NCBI RefSeq assembly: GCF_002022275.1
Contig: NZ_MSDF01000013.1
Span: forward strand, 62,001 to 126,000
Direction of reading: 5' to 3'
Source of the DNA: Pseudomonas fluorescens
GTDB taxonomy: Bacteria; Pseudomonadota; Gammaproteobacteria; Pseudomonadales; Pseudomonadaceae
Length of the DNA: 64,000 bases
In this document: positions 1 to 13,289 of the stretch, one piece after another
How positions within the stretch are numbered: the stretch's first letter is position 1
Layout of the letters: every line of letters begins with the position of its first letter
The notes under the pieces: model-generated
Databases searched by the model: none
The model's input: only the letters and a program-made list of their open reading frames with translations
Told to the model about the DNA's origin: nothing
Program-made: the position numbers and the translations under genes

Positions 1-264
1 CTGACCGCCAAAACCGGCACCGCCGCCGCCCATGCTCGGGTCAACGCCGGCATGGCCATACTGGTCGTAGGCCGCGCGCTTGTTGGGATCACTCAGGCAT
101 TCGTAGGCTTCGTTCGCCTCTTTGAACATCTCTTCGGATTCTTTGCTATCCGGATTACGGTCCGGGTGATGCTTCATCGCCAGGCGACGGTAGGCCTTTT
201 TCAGGTCCGCCTCGCTGGAGCTGCGCTCCACACCCAATACTTCGTAATAGTCACGCTTTGCCAT
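1..264 (-). CDS. dnaJ: DnaJ, Hsp40 co-chaperone (N-terminal part only)
   Basis: This is the 5' end of dnaJ; the rest lies left of the window. The 88 visible residues begin [12 protein letters not shown] and contain the whole J-domain, including the HPD motif (HHPDRNPDS) that stimulates DnaK ATPase. They then enter the Gly-rich linker ([10 protein letters not shown]), so this is a classical type DnaJ. It lies 317 bp downstream of dnaK on the same strand, the usual grpE-dnaK-dnaJ order. The product delivers unfolded clients to DnaK in the cytoplasm. Expression is probably shared with grpE from the heat-shock promoter near 3215-3242. The start at 264 matches the canonical J-domain start. Confidence 0.97.
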   Translation of the reverse strand, partial: MAKRDYYEVLGVERSSSEADLKKAYRRLAMKHHPDRNPDSKESEEMFKEANEAYECLSDPNKRAAYDQYGHAGVDPSMGGGGAGFGGQ

Positions 265-581
265 AAGTCTTTGCACTCTTAAGGACGTTCGGCCAGACCC
301 TCCTGAGCCTTGCCAAACTCGTTGAGCCCCAATACAGGCCCGGACCCAACTCACGTCAATTCAACGATCCTGGTCATTACTGCTTTTAGCCAGGCACCCG
401 GCCAAAAATGCGGTATTTACTGCTCGGAACGCAGGAGCATTCCCGATCACACCGCCAACATCCGAACGCTGTCGCATGCTGTAAAAATTCGCATACCCCA
501 GACACGCCAACGCGGGAGCAAGCTCCCGCGCGGCGACATCCTACCAGTCACCGCTGGACAGCGGTCAACCGGGCGACCAAC
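265..581. other. dnaK-dnaJ intergenic region with a perfect hairpin
   Basis: This 317-bp gap has no credible gene. It contains a perfect inverted repeat at 511-530 (CGCGGGAGC, loop AA, GCTCCCGCG), about 50 nt after the dnaK stop on the minus strand. There is no U-tract, so it may act as an mRNA-stabilising hairpin or a partial terminator rather than a strong terminator. Such an element could set the dnaK:dnaJ ratio; that is inference. Confidence 0.5.
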
Positions 582-2498
<1,917 letters not shown>

Positions 2499-2600
2499 GA
2501 TTTACTCTCCCGAAACTTTAATTTGGTTGCCGCAGCAGTGGTGGCTAACTGCGGTAGCACTTAAACGCTTGACTTATAGATGGGGCCGTTACGACTGATT

Positions 2601-3161
2601 TCAAGCCTGCTCATCAATAGAAGGTGCAACAGGTGCAGGAGCCTTGCTCACAACAACCATTGCCGGGCGCAACAGGCGACCGTTGAGCTGGTAGCCCTTC
2701 TGGAACACTTTCAACACGCTGTTAGGCTCAAGGTCATGGCTTTCCTGCATGGCCATCGCCTGATGATGCTCAGCGTTAAACGGTTCGCCGCCTTGCGGAT
2801 CGATGGCTTCCAGCTGATAACGCTTCAGGGTGTCCTGGAACATTTTCAGGGTCAGTTCGATCCCTTCGCGCATTGGGCGGATGTTTTCGTCGTCCGGGTT
2901 GGACAACTCAAGGCCACGCTCCAGGCTGTCGATGATCGGCAGCAGATCACCGGCGAATTTTTCCAGCGCGAATTTGTGAGCCTTCTCTACATCCTGCTCG
3001 GCGCGGCGGCGGACGTTCTGCAGATCGGCGGCAACACGCAACGATTGATCCTGCGCAGCGGCCAACTGCTCTTCGAGCACTTGCACGCGAGTCGCCAGTT
3101 CATCACCGGCAGCCGAATTGGCGTCTGGAGTTTGCGTATCCTGCGTCTGTTCGTCAGCCAT
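2601..3161 (-). CDS. grpE: GrpE, nucleotide exchange factor for DnaK
   Basis: The 186-aa product is the usual size for GrpE. It has an acidic N-terminus ([15 protein letters not shown]), a long coiled coil (about residues 25-90), then the four-helix and beta-wing region, with a recognisable GrpE C-terminal stretch ([22 protein letters not shown]). GrpE releases ADP from DnaK. The start at 3161 follows AAAGGAGAAATCT, a strong ribosome-binding site. It is the first gene of grpE-dnaK-dnaJ and has a sigma-32-type promoter just upstream. Confidence 0.98.
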   Translation of the reverse strand: MADEQTQDTQTPDANSAAGDELATRVQVLEEQLAAAQDQSLRVAADLQNVRRRAEQDVEKAHKFALEKFAGDLLPIIDSLERGLELSNPDDENIRPMREGIELTLKMFQDTLKRYQLEAIDPQGGEPFNAEHHQAMAMQESHDLEPNSVLKVFQKGYQLNGRLLRPAMVVVSKAPAPVAPSIDEQA

Positions 3162-3214
3162 AGATTTCTCCTTTCAAAATCATGCGCGAACTCAACTCGC
3201 GCTTCTGTTCCGGT

Positions 3215-3242
3215 ATATGGGGCCACAATTTTCAGGTTCAAG
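3215..3242 (-). promoter_or_regulatory. Sigma-32 (RpoH) heat-shock promoter of grpE-dnaK-dnaJ
   Basis: Read on the minus strand, CTTGAA (3242-3237) is followed after 14 nt by CCCCATAT (3222-3215). This is a near-consensus RpoH promoter (CTTGAAA, spacer, CCCCATNT). It lies about 55 bp upstream of the grpE start, and no other gene lies between. Confidence 0.85.
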
Positions 3243-3375
3243 GGCGCAAGCGTTACCAAAAGTCTTTCCAGTGATGCGGATCAATTCATGATCGCTCATT
3301 CCTCTTTGCGCTAAGTAGCACGGCATATCGAGCAAATCGAGCTAAGCGCCAGGATTGTCAGCTCGGAGCAAAACA

Positions 3376-3391
3376 CTGTATAAATAACCAG
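3376..3391 (+). promoter_or_regulatory. LexA (SOS) box of recN
   Basis: CTGTATAAATAACCAG fits the gamma-proteobacterial SOS box CTGT-N8-ACAG with one mismatch (CCAG for ACAG) and an AT-rich centre. It ends 24 bp before the recN start. recN is a classical LexA-regulated gene, so site and gene agree. Confidence 0.75.
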
Positions 3392-3415
3392 ACATTAAGC
3401 CTGGGAGCGGCCGTC

Positions 3416-5089
3416 ATGCTCGTGCACCTGTCCGTACATAACTACGCAATCGTTGAACATCTGGATCTGGAACTGGATCGCGGGATGAGCGTAATCACAG
3501 GCGAGACCGGCGCCGGCAAGTCGATCATGCTCGACGCCTTGGGCTTGACCCTGGGCGACCGCGCCGACAGCGGCGTGGTGCGCCCCGGCGCAGACAAGGC
3601 CGACATCCTGGCCACCTTTGACCTCGCGGATATTCCCGAAGCCGAAACCTGGCTGGCCGAGCGCGACCTTAATAATGAAGGCCCGTGCATCCTGCGCCGG
3701 GTCATCACAGCCGAAGGGCGCTCGCGCGGCTATATCAATGGCACGCCCTGCCCACTCGGTGATTTGAAAGCCCTGGGCGAATTGCTGATTGATATCCACA
3801 GCCAACATGAACACCAATCCCTGCTGAAAACTGACACCCACCGTCGCCTGCTCGATGAATACGCCGGTGCCACCGACCTTGCCCGCCAGGTGCAGCTCGC
3901 TGCCCAACGCTGGCGCCAGACACGCCTGGAACTGGAGCGCCTTTCCAATTCCGGCGACGAGCAACGCGCCCGCCATCAGTTGCTCAGCTACCAGCTTGAA
4001 GAGCTGGAAAGTCTTGGCCTTGGCGAAACGGAACTGGAGCAACTGGAGCAGGAACACAAAAACCTCACCAACGCCGAAACCCTGCTGGGTATTTGTCGTC
4101 AGGTGGTAGAGCAATGCAGCGAAAGTGATTCAGGGAATGTCCTTAACGCACTGACGGCGAGCCTGAACCGACTGTCCAGCGTGAACAGCGGATCTGGCTC
4201 CCTGAGCGAAGCGACAACCCTGCTGACCAGTGCACAAATCCAGGTAGAAGAAGCCGTCGGCGAGTTGAACCGCTTCCTGGGTCACTTCGATGCCGACCCG
4301 TCGCGCCTGCAGGAAATAGAAGAACGCCTGGATACTATTTATACATTGGCCCGCAAACACCGCATCCAGCCCACTGAAGTGGCGACGATGCAGCAAAAGC
4401 TGCTGGATGAAATCGAAACACTGAACGCCAATGACGAATCCATCGAGCGCCTCGGCGAAGAACTCGCCTCTTTTGCCCGCCACTATCAAGAGAAGGCACG
4501 CGAGCTGAGCGACCTGCGCCACCAGGCCGCCACAGGTTTGGCCAACGCCGTGGAGCTGGAAATTCAGCGATTGGGCATGCCAGGCGGGCGTTTCACCATT
4601 GAGCTGCGCACCAACGCCAGCAACGAACTGCAACCCCACGGGCTTGAGCAGGTGGAGCTATTAGTGAGCGCCAACCCTGGGCAACCGCTCAAGGCACTGG
4701 CTAAAGTGGCGTCTGGCGGTGAGCTGTCGCGGATCAGCCTGGCGATCCAGGTCATCACTGCACAAACCTCGCGGGTGCCGACACTGGTATTTGACGAAGT
4801 AGACGTAGGGATTGGCGGGCCGACGGCCGAGATCGTTGGCCAGCTGTTGCGCCGACTTGGGGATAGAGGCCAGGTATTGACTGTGACTCACCTGCCGCAA
4901 GTGGCCGCCCAAGGGCATCAGCACTTGTTTGTGCATAAGGTGCGCGGGAACGATGCAACGCACACAGCCGTGTCGAAACTGAACAAATCAGAACGCGTGG
5001 AAGAAGTTGCGCGGATGCTGGGGGGGATCGATCTAACCAAGGAGTCCCTGGCTCACGCGAAGAAAATGGTCGTGGCAGCCAAGGCTTAA
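3416..5089 (+). CDS. recN: DNA repair protein RecN
   Basis: The 557-aa SMC-like ATPase is the usual length for RecN. The N-terminus carries Walker A (GETGAGKS, about residues 29-36). A long coiled-coil middle (about 150-370) follows, then the C-terminal ABC half with SGGELSRISLA (signature) and VFDEVDVGIGG (Walker B). RecN helps double-strand break repair by RecA-dependent recombination on the nucleoid. It is divergent from grpE and convergent with fur. A LexA-type box upstream indicates SOS control. Confidence 0.98.
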   Translation: MLVHLSVHNYAIVEHLDLELDRGMSVITGETGAGKSIMLDALGLTLGDRADSGVVRPGADKADILATFDLADIPEAETWLAERDLNNEGPCILRRVITAEGRSRGYINGTPCPLGDLKALGELLIDIHSQHEHQSLLKTDTHRRLLDEYAGATDLARQVQLAAQRWRQTRLELERLSNSGDEQRARHQLLSYQLEELESLGLGETELEQLEQEHKNLTNAETLLGICRQVVEQCSESDSGNVLNALTASLNRLSSVNSGSGSLSEATTLLTSAQIQVEEAVGELNRFLGHFDADPSRLQEIEERLDTIYTLARKHRIQPTEVATMQQKLLDEIETLNANDESIERLGEELASFARHYQEKARELSDLRHQAATGLANAVELEIQRLGMPGGRFTIELRTNASNELQPHGLEQVELLVSANPGQPLKALAKVASGGELSRISLAIQVITAQTSRVPTLVFDEVDVGIGGPTAEIVGQLLRRLGDRGQVLTVTHLPQVAAQGHQHLFVHKVRGNDATHTAVSKLNKSERVEEVARMLGGIDLTKESLAHAKKMVVAAKA

Positions 5090-5118
5090 GCCGGCATTTT
5101 CCTCTCTATAGAAAGCAC

Positions 5119-5142
5119 GAAGGCGACCCAAGGGTCGCCTTC
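5119..5142. terminator. Bidirectional terminator between recN and fur
   Basis: An 11-bp perfect stem (GAAGGCGACCC / GGGTCGCCTTC) closes a 2-nt spacer between the convergent recN and fur genes. Short T and A runs flank it on the sides expected for each direction. Confidence 0.7.
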
Positions 5143-5174
5143 CATCGTTTCGCAGAGCACATCTGCGACGATTT

Positions 5175-5579
5175 TTACTTTTTCTTACGGATGTACAACA
5201 CCAGGTTATGGTCTACCAAATCGAAGCCATGCTCCTCAGCAATCTTGTGCTGCAGCGCTTCAATTTCCGGGCTGGTGAACTCGATAACCTCATTGGTATC
5301 CAGATCAACCATGTGGTCGTGATGACCGCCGTCAGCCAATTCGAACACTGCATGACCGCCGTCGAAATTATGACGAACCACCAGCCCTGCGGCTTCAAAC
5401 TGGGTCAGCACACGGTAAACCGTGGCCAGGCCAACGTCCTCGTTAGACTCCATCAGTGCCTTGTAAACATCCTCGGCACTCATGTGGCGCTGCTCAGCAG
5501 AATCGAGCATTTGTAGAATCTTGACTCGTGGCAGAGTCACTTTAAGACCGGCTTTGCGTAGTTCGCTATTTTCAACCAT
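5175..5579 (-). CDS. fur: Ferric uptake regulator Fur
   Basis: The 134-aa product starts MVENSELRKAGLKVTLPR, the canonical Pseudomonas Fur N-terminus. The winged helix follows (residues 10-80, with VGLATVYRVLTQFEAAG) and then the metal-binding dimerisation domain with HHDHM. The C-terminal Cys pair found in E. coli Fur is absent, as in other pseudomonads. With Fe(II) it represses siderophore and iron-uptake genes. The start at 5579 was preferred over a longer in-frame start because it matches the family. It is divergent from bamE, an arrangement conserved in Pseudomonas. Confidence 0.98.
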   Translation of the reverse strand: MVENSELRKAGLKVTLPRVKILQMLDSAEQRHMSAEDVYKALMESNEDVGLATVYRVLTQFEAAGLVVRHNFDGGHAVFELADGGHHDHMVDLDTNEVIEFTSPEIEALQHKIAEEHGFDLVDHNLVLYIRKKK

Positions 5580-5677
5580 GGTTAGCTTTCTCGCGGATGC
5601 TGCTTCGCAGCTTCTCTTAATACGGGTATGATCGGCGTTTACGTTGTCCCAGCCAAGATAGTGGAAGTCGCCCACCG

Positions 5678-6205
5678 ATGCAAAACACCAAGCTCTTGCT
5701 AACCAGTTTCACCTTTGTGGGACTGCTCGCACTCGCCGGTTGTTCATTCCCCGGGGTTTACAAAATCGACATCCAGCAGGGCAATGTCGTCACGCAGGAC
5801 ATGATAGACCAGTTACGCCCCGGAATGACCCGACGGCAAGTACGGTTTATCATGGGTAACCCCCTGCTGACCGACACTTTCCATGCCGATCGCTGGGATT
5901 ATCTCTACAGCATCCAGCCTGGTGGCGGTGAACGCCAGCAGGAGCGCGTCAGCGTCATTTTTAATGGCAATGACCAGCTTGTCAGCCTGTCCGGTGACTT
6001 CATGCCCGGCGTCAGCCGTGATGAAGCCCTGCTCGGCAAAGACAACGGCACTAACGTGACCGCGCCTGCGCAGGAAGCCGAGAAGCCGAAGTCTGAAGTA
6101 CCGGCCAAGCCAGGCTCCTTGCTGGATACCATCCAGAAAGATGTCGATGGCGTGCAAGCCGTCCCCGTCCCGACGCCTCAGCCTCTGGACACCAGCCCGC
6201 AGTAA
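5678..6205 (+). CDS. bamE: BamE (OmlA) outer-membrane lipoprotein of the BAM complex
   Basis: The 175-aa precursor has a lipoprotein signal with lipobox LALAGC (Cys about residue 22). The SmpA/OmlA domain follows: [23 protein letters not shown] and the [10 protein letters not shown] strand. The C-terminal tail is Pro/Lys-rich and probably disordered. BamE stabilises BamA-BamD contacts during beta-barrel protein insertion. It is divergent from fur with under 100 bp between the starts, so the two promoters probably overlap. Confidence 0.96.
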   Translation: MQNTKLLLTSFTFVGLLALAGCSFPGVYKIDIQQGNVVTQDMIDQLRPGMTRRQVRFIMGNPLLTDTFHADRWDYLYSIQPGGGERQQERVSVIFNGNDQLVSLSGDFMPGVSRDEALLGKDNGTNVTAPAQEAEKPKSEVPAKPGSLLDTIQKDVDGVQAVPVPTPQPLDTSPQ

Positions 6206-6221
6206 TTTTGCGGCGCTCAAT

Positions 6222-6247
6222 AAAAAGCCCGGCATGCCGGGCTTTTT
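6222..6247. terminator. Rho-independent terminator after bamE and rnfH
   Basis: A strong stem (AAAAGCCCGGC / GCCGGGCTTTT) with a T-tract downstream and an A-tract upstream serves convergent bamE (+) and rnfH (-). Confidence 0.88.
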
Positions 6248-6268
6248 GTTGCCTGTCGATTACCAAGT

Positions 6269-6571
6269 CTATGAATCCTGCTTCCTGGCCATCGCCGCCT
6301 TCGCCGCGCGCAGCCGGCGCACTTCTTTTGGGTCAGCCAGCAAAGGTCGATAAATCTCGATGCGGTCGCCCGATTGCACTTCACGCACCTCAGGGTCCGC
6401 GACCGCCTTACCGAATATGCCCAGTGGGCACTCAGCCAGCGACAGCTGTGGAAATTGCATTGCGATTCCAGATGCCTGCACGGCAGCTCTCACGCTCGTG
6501 CCCGAGGGCACCGCCACCGCCAACAATACCTGGCGATCTTCAGCGGCATACACCACTTCGACCTCAACCAT
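6269..6571 (-). CDS. rnfH: RnfH family ubiquitin-like protein
   Basis: The 100-aa protein starts MVEVEVVYAAEDRQVLL and has the RnfH beta-grasp pattern: VPSGTSVRAAVQASGI and a GDRIEIYRPL strand near the end. Its role is poorly defined; it is conserved next to ratA and was proposed to accompany this toxin-like protein. The start at 6571 lies inside the end of ratA (8-bp overlap), indicating translational coupling. An upstream in-frame extension was rejected because it would run deep into ratA. Confidence 0.93.
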   Translation of the reverse strand: MVEVEVVYAAEDRQVLLAVAVPSGTSVRAAVQASGIAMQFPQLSLAECPLGIFGKAVADPEVREVQSGDRIEIYRPLLADPKEVRRLRAAKAAMARKQDS

Positions 6572-6998
6572 GCAGTTGCTTGGCTCGCTGGCAAAATGCA
6601 TCCACCAGGGTATTCGCCGCCTGATTGAACAAAGGCCCCAAGGTCGCCCGCACAATCGGCCCCGCATACTCGAATGACAAATCCAGGCTGATCTTGCAGG
6701 CCTTCTCCGTCAACGCCTTGAACACCCACACACCGTGCAGTTGAGTGAACGGCCCTTCTTCCAGATTCATTTCAATGGATTTTCCGGGCACCAGAATATT
6801 GCGCGTCACAAAATGCTGACTCAGCCCCGCCTTGGCCACCCCAACACTGGCAACCATGTGCTCGTCACTGCTCTCCAGCACCTCGGCGGCGGAACACCAC
6901 GGCAGAAATTCCGGGTAACGCGCCACGTCGTTGACCAGGTCATAGAGCGCCTGCGCCGGATAAGGCAATAAAGCCGAACGTTGAATATGCGTCGTCAT
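6564..6998 (-). CDS. ratA: RatA / START-like (Coq10-type) protein
   Basis: The 144-aa protein of the polyketide cyclase/SRPBCC fold begins MTTHIQRSALLPYPAQALYDLVNDV, followed by YPEFLPWCSAAEVL, typical of RatA/YfjG. Family roles include inhibition of 70S ribosome association (E. coli RatA) and lipid or quinone binding (Coq10). It is the first gene of a two-gene operon with rnfH and is divergent from smpB, the usual proteobacterial context. Confidence 0.93.
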   Translation of the reverse strand: MTTHIQRSALLPYPAQALYDLVNDVARYPEFLPWCSAAEVLESSDEHMVASVGVAKAGLSQHFVTRNILVPGKSIEMNLEEGPFTQLHGVWVFKALTEKACKISLDLSFEYAGPIVRATLGPLFNQAANTLVDAFCQRAKQLHG

Positions 6999-7164
6999 GT
7001 GAGCGTTACTTCCACTGCTGAGGCAAACATCGCGAAAGAACAGCCCGATCCGCGAGAGAAAAAAACCAAAGAACTGCCCGTATTGTCCGGGATTCGCTCA
7101 ACACGCTCAAGCACGCAGGTTGACCGTAGCCGACACGCTCGCAACTCCCTATAATGCCGCCCCT

Positions 7165-7647
7165 ATGGCTAAACAAAAGAAACACCCCACAGGGACCATC
7201 GCGCAAAACAAAAAGGCGCGACACGATTACTTCATCGAACATCGGTTCGAGGCTGGTCTGGTCCTGGCCGGCTGGGAAGTAAAAAGTCTGCGCGCCAGCA
7301 AGCTGCAACTGGTCGACAGCTACGTCCTGCTCAAGGATGGCGAGGCATGGCTGCTGGGCAGTCATATCACCCCGCTGACCACCGCGAGCACCCACGTGAT
7401 TGCCGACCCGGTGCGCACGCGCAAACTGTTGCTCAATGCGCGCGAACTGGAAAAGCTCGCCGCCGCCGTACAGCAGAAAGGCTACGCCTGCATCTGCCTG
7501 TCCTGGTACTGGAGCAAGCACCTGGTCAAGTGCGAGATCGCGCTGGGCAAGGGCAAGAAGGAATACGACAAGCGCGACACCGAGCGCGAACGCGACTCCA
7601 ATCGCGAGCTGCACCGCGCCGTGCGCAACAAGGGCAAGGAAGACTAA
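7165..7647 (+). CDS. smpB: SsrA-binding protein SmpB
   Basis: The 160-aa protein starts [21 protein letters not shown] and has the OB-fold signature [19 protein letters not shown], then a basic C-terminal tail ([14 protein letters not shown] region) that mimics an anticodon/mRNA in the ribosome. It delivers tmRNA to stalled ribosomes. Its partner ssrA lies about 3.6 kb downstream at 11284-11680. The start at 7165 was preferred over an in-frame ATG 45 bp upstream because it matches the family N-terminus. Confidence 0.98.
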   Translation: MAKQKKHPTGTIAQNKKARHDYFIEHRFEAGLVLAGWEVKSLRASKLQLVDSYVLLKDGEAWLLGSHITPLTTASTHVIADPVRTRKLLLNARELEKLAAAVQQKGYACICLSWYWSKHLVKCEIALGKGKKEYDKRDTERERDSNRELHRAVRNKGKED

Positions 7648-7685
7648 CCCTTGCAGCGATGTAGCCCTGGGCCAATCACCCGGGG

Positions 7686-7841
7686 CTACATGCCTTTACG
7701 CCGTTCCCGCTGAACCTCCTGACGCACCTCCTCCAGCACTTCCTGCACATACAGCAGGTGACGTGTTGAGACTTCCCGCGCCTGCTCGGCCCACCCCTCG
7801 ATAATCGCCAAGTACAGATCCCGATGCTGACCGATCAGCAT
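7686..7841 (-). pseudogene. 3' fragment of a GntR/FadR-type lactate regulator (lldR-like)
   Basis: Minus-strand translation from 7841 to the stop at 7686 gives an open helical segment starting MLIGQHRDLYLAIIEGW and ending RERRKGM. This is what the C-terminal end of the ligand-binding (FCD) domain of LldR-type regulators looks like. Upstream the frame meets a stop (about 7851) and no DNA-binding domain is present. About 51 residues remain of roughly 250. The same interval normally holds lldR divergent from the lactate genes upstream of dld, so this looks like a deletion remnant. Confidence 0.7.
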
Positions 7842-7845
7842 GTCG

Positions 7846-7881
7846 CAGGCCTACGGGTTCACCGGTATGCTGGTGCACTAA
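7846..7881 (+). pseudogene. Possible 3' tail of a lactate permease gene
   Basis: Immediately after the regulator remnant, the plus strand reads QAYGFTGMLVH-stop in the direction of dld. This resembles the hydrophobic C-terminal end of LctP/LldP L-lactate permeases, the gene expected between lldR and dld. Only about 11 codons are left, so the call rests mostly on context. Confidence 0.4.
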
Positions 7882-7952
7882 AGACCCGCACGTAACAGAG
7901 TAAGAATCGACGCCGCACAACGCGTCCGGCGTCTGCTATTTCTGGAGGACCG

Positions 7953-10763
<2,811 letters not shown>

Positions 10764-10900
10764 ACCTGCAAACAAACAGAACCCCTGCGCGCCGGCGTAG
10801 TCATCTACATAGGCCTCGGCGCACGAGGCTCAACAGTGATGTCGCTGGCAGCCTGTGAAACGCCAGCAGCGTCGAGCCCTATTTCGCAAGGAGATACCCT

Positions 10901-11179
10901 ATGAAGCGTTCCGCTCTTGCTGGCTTGTTCATTACCGCTGCGATGCTGGCCTCCCCTGTTTTTGCTGCCGGCGACACCGATCTGTGCAAGATCAACCTCG
11001 ACAAAATCAACAACGGCAAAGCCCTCCTCGCCACCGACACCAGTGGCAAAAGTGGTGAAATCGACACCGCCGTCTCCCAAGCCAAAGCCGCTCACGCCGC
11101 TGGCGATGACAAGAAGTGCATCGAGATCACCTCCAAGGCCATTCAAGACCTGCAGAACAGTGAGAAAGGCGGCCAGTAA
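10901..11179 (+). CDS. Small exported protein of unknown function
   Basis: The 92-aa precursor has a clear Sec signal (MKRSALAGLFITAAMLASPVFA, cleavage near residue 22-23) and a mature part of about 70 residues with two Cys (LCKIN, KKCIEI) that could form a periplasmic disulfide. I do not recognise the family. The start follows AAGGAGATACCCT, a good ribosome-binding site. It is a single gene between dld and ssrA, followed by a terminator at 11195-11218. Confidence 0.8.
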   Translation: MKRSALAGLFITAAMLASPVFAAGDTDLCKINLDKINNGKALLATDTSGKSGEIDTAVSQAKAAHAAGDDKKCIEITSKAIQDLQNSEKGGQ

Positions 11180-11194
11180 ACCGGACGCCGTCTC

Positions 11195-11218
11195 AAGGCC
11201 AACCTTCGGGTTGGCCTT
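11195..11218 (+). terminator. Terminator of the small exported protein gene
   Basis: The stem AAGGCCAACC / GGTTGGCCTT with a TTCG tetraloop lies 15 nt after the stop codon. The U-tract is weak. Confidence 0.7.
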
Positions 11219-11283
11219 CTCGGACCGTTTGGCGTACACTGCACAGGCTTGTCACTCACTAAGAAACAACGAGTTACAAGCAC

Positions 11284-11680
11284 GGGGCCGTTTAGGATTC
11301 GACGCCGGTCGCGAAACTTTAGGTGCATGCCGAGTTGGTAACAGAACTCGTAAATCCACTGTTGCAACTTCTTATAGTTGCCAATGACGAAAACTACGGC
11401 CAGGAATTCGCTCTCGCTGCGTAAGCAGCCTTAGCCCTGAGCTTCTGGTACCTTCGGGTCCAGCAATCACCAGGGGATGTCTGTAAACCCAAAGTGATTG
11501 TCATATAGAACAGAATCGCCGTGCAGTACGTTGTGGACGAAGCGGCTAAAACTTACACAACTCGCCCAAAGCACCCTGCCCTTCGGGTCGCTGAGGGTTA
11601 ACTTAATAGAAACGGCTACGCATGTAGTACCGACAGCGGAGTACTGGCGGACGGGGGTTCAAATCCCCCCGGCTCCACCA
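11284..11680 (+). ncRNA. ssrA: tmRNA (ssrA)
   Basis: The 397-nt RNA starts GGGGCCG and ends CGGCTCCACCA. The 7-bp acceptor stem closes with a G-U pair at position 3, and the T-arm GGGGGTTCAAATCCCCC is intact at the 3' end. The tag reading frame, with resume codon at 11380, encodes ANDENYGQEFALAA and stops at 11422-11424, so the degradation tag ends in the usual ALAA. tmRNA rescues stalled ribosomes with SmpB. Its 3' end is the insertion site of the island that follows. Confidence 0.97.
11656..11680. other. Probable attL: 3' end of ssrA
   Basis: The T-arm and acceptor 3' strand of tmRNA (GGTTCAAATCCCCCCGGCTCCACCA) abut the integrase gene side of the island. A degenerate copy lies at 28310-28333. 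tmRNA 3' ends are classical targets of P4-type integrases such as the one at 11867. Confidence 0.7.
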
Positions 11681-11691
11681 CTTCATCATCT

Positions 11692-11718
11692 AAAGACGTC
11701 CACGGACGTCTTTTTTTG
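11692..11718 (+). terminator. Terminator just inside the island end
   Basis: A 10-bp perfect stem (AAAGACGTCC / GGACGTCTTT) is followed by TTTT. It lies 12 nt after the tmRNA 3' end and probably replaces the native ssrA terminator displaced by the insertion. Confidence 0.85.
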
Positions 11719-11794
11719 TGCCTGAAATCCAGTGAATACGGGGGTTTCAGCTCTTTTGGGGGCTTTGGAGGATTTCTGAGTTCCAGCCGTTTTA

Positions 11795-11813
11795 GTATCC
11801 CAGGTGGTATCCC
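11795..11813. repeat. Tandem GTATCCC repeats, candidate integrase arm sites (left end)
   Basis: GTATCCC occurs at 11795 and 11807 (12-bp spacing), with an inverted copy GGATACC near 11837. A related pair GTATTCC with the same 12-bp spacing lies near the other island end (28239, 28251). Confidence 0.5.
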
Positions 11814-11866
11814 GGACTACCAGATGCTATTTTCAGGATACCAAAACGGTGCTGGAGGTAGCCCCC

Positions 11867-13123
11867 ATGCCTACTAACGCAACCCGCCTCTCCGATCGCC
11901 AGCTCAAGGCAGTCAAGGCAACTGGTAAAGACTTCGTCCTCAGCGACGGCGATGGCTTGCAGCTTCGAGTACGCGCGAGCGGCTCGATGATGTGGAATTT
12001 CAATTACCGCGAGCCGTTGACCAGAAGCCGTATCAACATGGCGCTTGGTCCATACCCCGACCTCTCGTTAGCCAACGCCCGCAAGAAAGCCGCAGAGGCG
12101 CGTGAGCTGCTTGCTTTGGGCACTGATCCCAAAACCCAGCGTGATGAGGTAAGGCAAGCCAAACTTGCTGAGACTGAACACACATTCGAGAAGGTGGCCA
12201 CCGCTTGGTTCGAGCTGAAGAAAGACTCCGTAACCAAAGCCTACGCCGAAGACATTTGGAGATCGCTGACGCTCCATGTTTTCCCAAGCATGAAAACAAC
12301 GCCGCTCTCTCAAATCACTGCTCCGATGGTTATCAAGATCCTTCGCCCAATCGAGGCCAAAGGAAGCCTCGAAACCGTCAAACGATTGAGCCAACGACTC
12401 AACGAGATCATGACCTACGGGGTCAACTCCGGGCTGATATTTGCGAACCCCCTCAATGGAATTCGGGCCGTGTTCAAGAAACCCAAAAAAGAGAACATGG
12501 CTGCGCTACCACCTGAGGAGCTTCCCGAGCTCATGATGGAAATCGCGAATGCCAGCATCAAGCGCACGACCCGCTGCCTGATCGAATGGCAGTTGCACAC
12601 GATGACCCGCCCTGCCGAAGCAGCCACCACACGATGGGCAGATATCGACTTCGACAAGCGCATATGGACCATTCCGCCAGAGCGCATGAAAAAACGTCGG
12701 CCGCACACAATCCCTCTTACCGATCAGGCAGTTTCGTTACTAGAGACGCTCAAGCAACTCAGCGGTAACAGAGAGTACGTGTTCCCCTCAGATAGAAATC
12801 CCCGCACCCATGCCAATAGCCAGACCGCCAACATGGCGTTGAAGCGCATGGGCTTTCAGGACCGCTTAGTCAGCCACGGCTTGCGCTCGATGGCGAGCAC
12901 CATCCTGAATGAGCATGGCTGGGATCCCGAGCTGATCGAGGTCGCGCTGGCGCATGTCGACAAGGACGAAGTTCGTAGCGCCTACAACCGGGCGGATTAC
13001 ATCGAACGTCGGCGCCCGATGATGGCTTGGTGGAGTGAACATATCCAGAAGGCGGCCACCGGCAGCCTGTCGGCATCGGCTATCCATCAAACCAGAGATC
13101 GCAACGTCGTACCGATTCGCTGA
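11867..13123 (+). CDS. P4-type tyrosine recombinase (island integrase)
   Basis: The 418-aa integrase has the DUF4102/SAM-like N-terminus of the P4/CP4 family (LSDRQLKAVKATGKDFVLSDG; LRVRASGSMMWNFNYR), a core-binding domain (about residues 95-190) and a catalytic domain. Catalytic residues are Arg in MTRPAEAATTRW, the HGLRSMAST box, LAHVDKDEVRSAY and the active-site Tyr in AYNRADY. It catalyses integration and excision at the ssrA 3' end about 190 bp upstream. The start at 11867 follows GGAGGT at 8-nt spacing; an in-frame start at 11804 lacks one. Confidence 0.95.
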   Translation: MPTNATRLSDRQLKAVKATGKDFVLSDGDGLQLRVRASGSMMWNFNYREPLTRSRINMALGPYPDLSLANARKKAAEARELLALGTDPKTQRDEVRQAKLAETEHTFEKVATAWFELKKDSVTKAYAEDIWRSLTLHVFPSMKTTPLSQITAPMVIKILRPIEAKGSLETVKRLSQRLNEIMTYGVNSGLIFANPLNGIRAVFKKPKKENMAALPPEELPELMMEIANASIKRTTRCLIEWQLHTMTRPAEAATTRWADIDFDKRIWTIPPERMKKRRPHTIPLTDQAVSLLETLKQLSGNREYVFPSDRNPRTHANSQTANMALKRMGFQDRLVSHGLRSMASTILNEHGWDPELIEVALAHVDKDEVRSAYNRADYIERRRPMMAWWSEHIQKAATGSLSASAIHQTRDRNVVPIR

Positions 13124-13228
13124 ACATCCAACGAGTACGCGCCACCGGCTACGATCCGTGTCGTGTAGTAGGGCGAAAGGAGTGACGACAGTTGCCAGAT
13201 CTCTGGTATGCCTACGCTTTTTCAGCCA

Positions 13229-13273
13229 AGCCCCTGAGTATGGGAAGGCTCCGCATTCCCATACTCAGGGGCT
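13229..13273. repeat. Perfect 18-bp inverted repeat
   Basis: AGCCCCTGAGTATGGGAA and its exact complement are separated by a 9-nt loop (13247-13255). It lies between the convergent integrase and the minus-strand operon ending at 13290. It may act as a bidirectional terminator, although no long T-tract follows, or as a protein-binding or cruciform site. Confidence 0.8.
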
Positions 13274-13289
13274 CACGCTTAAAGGTCTA

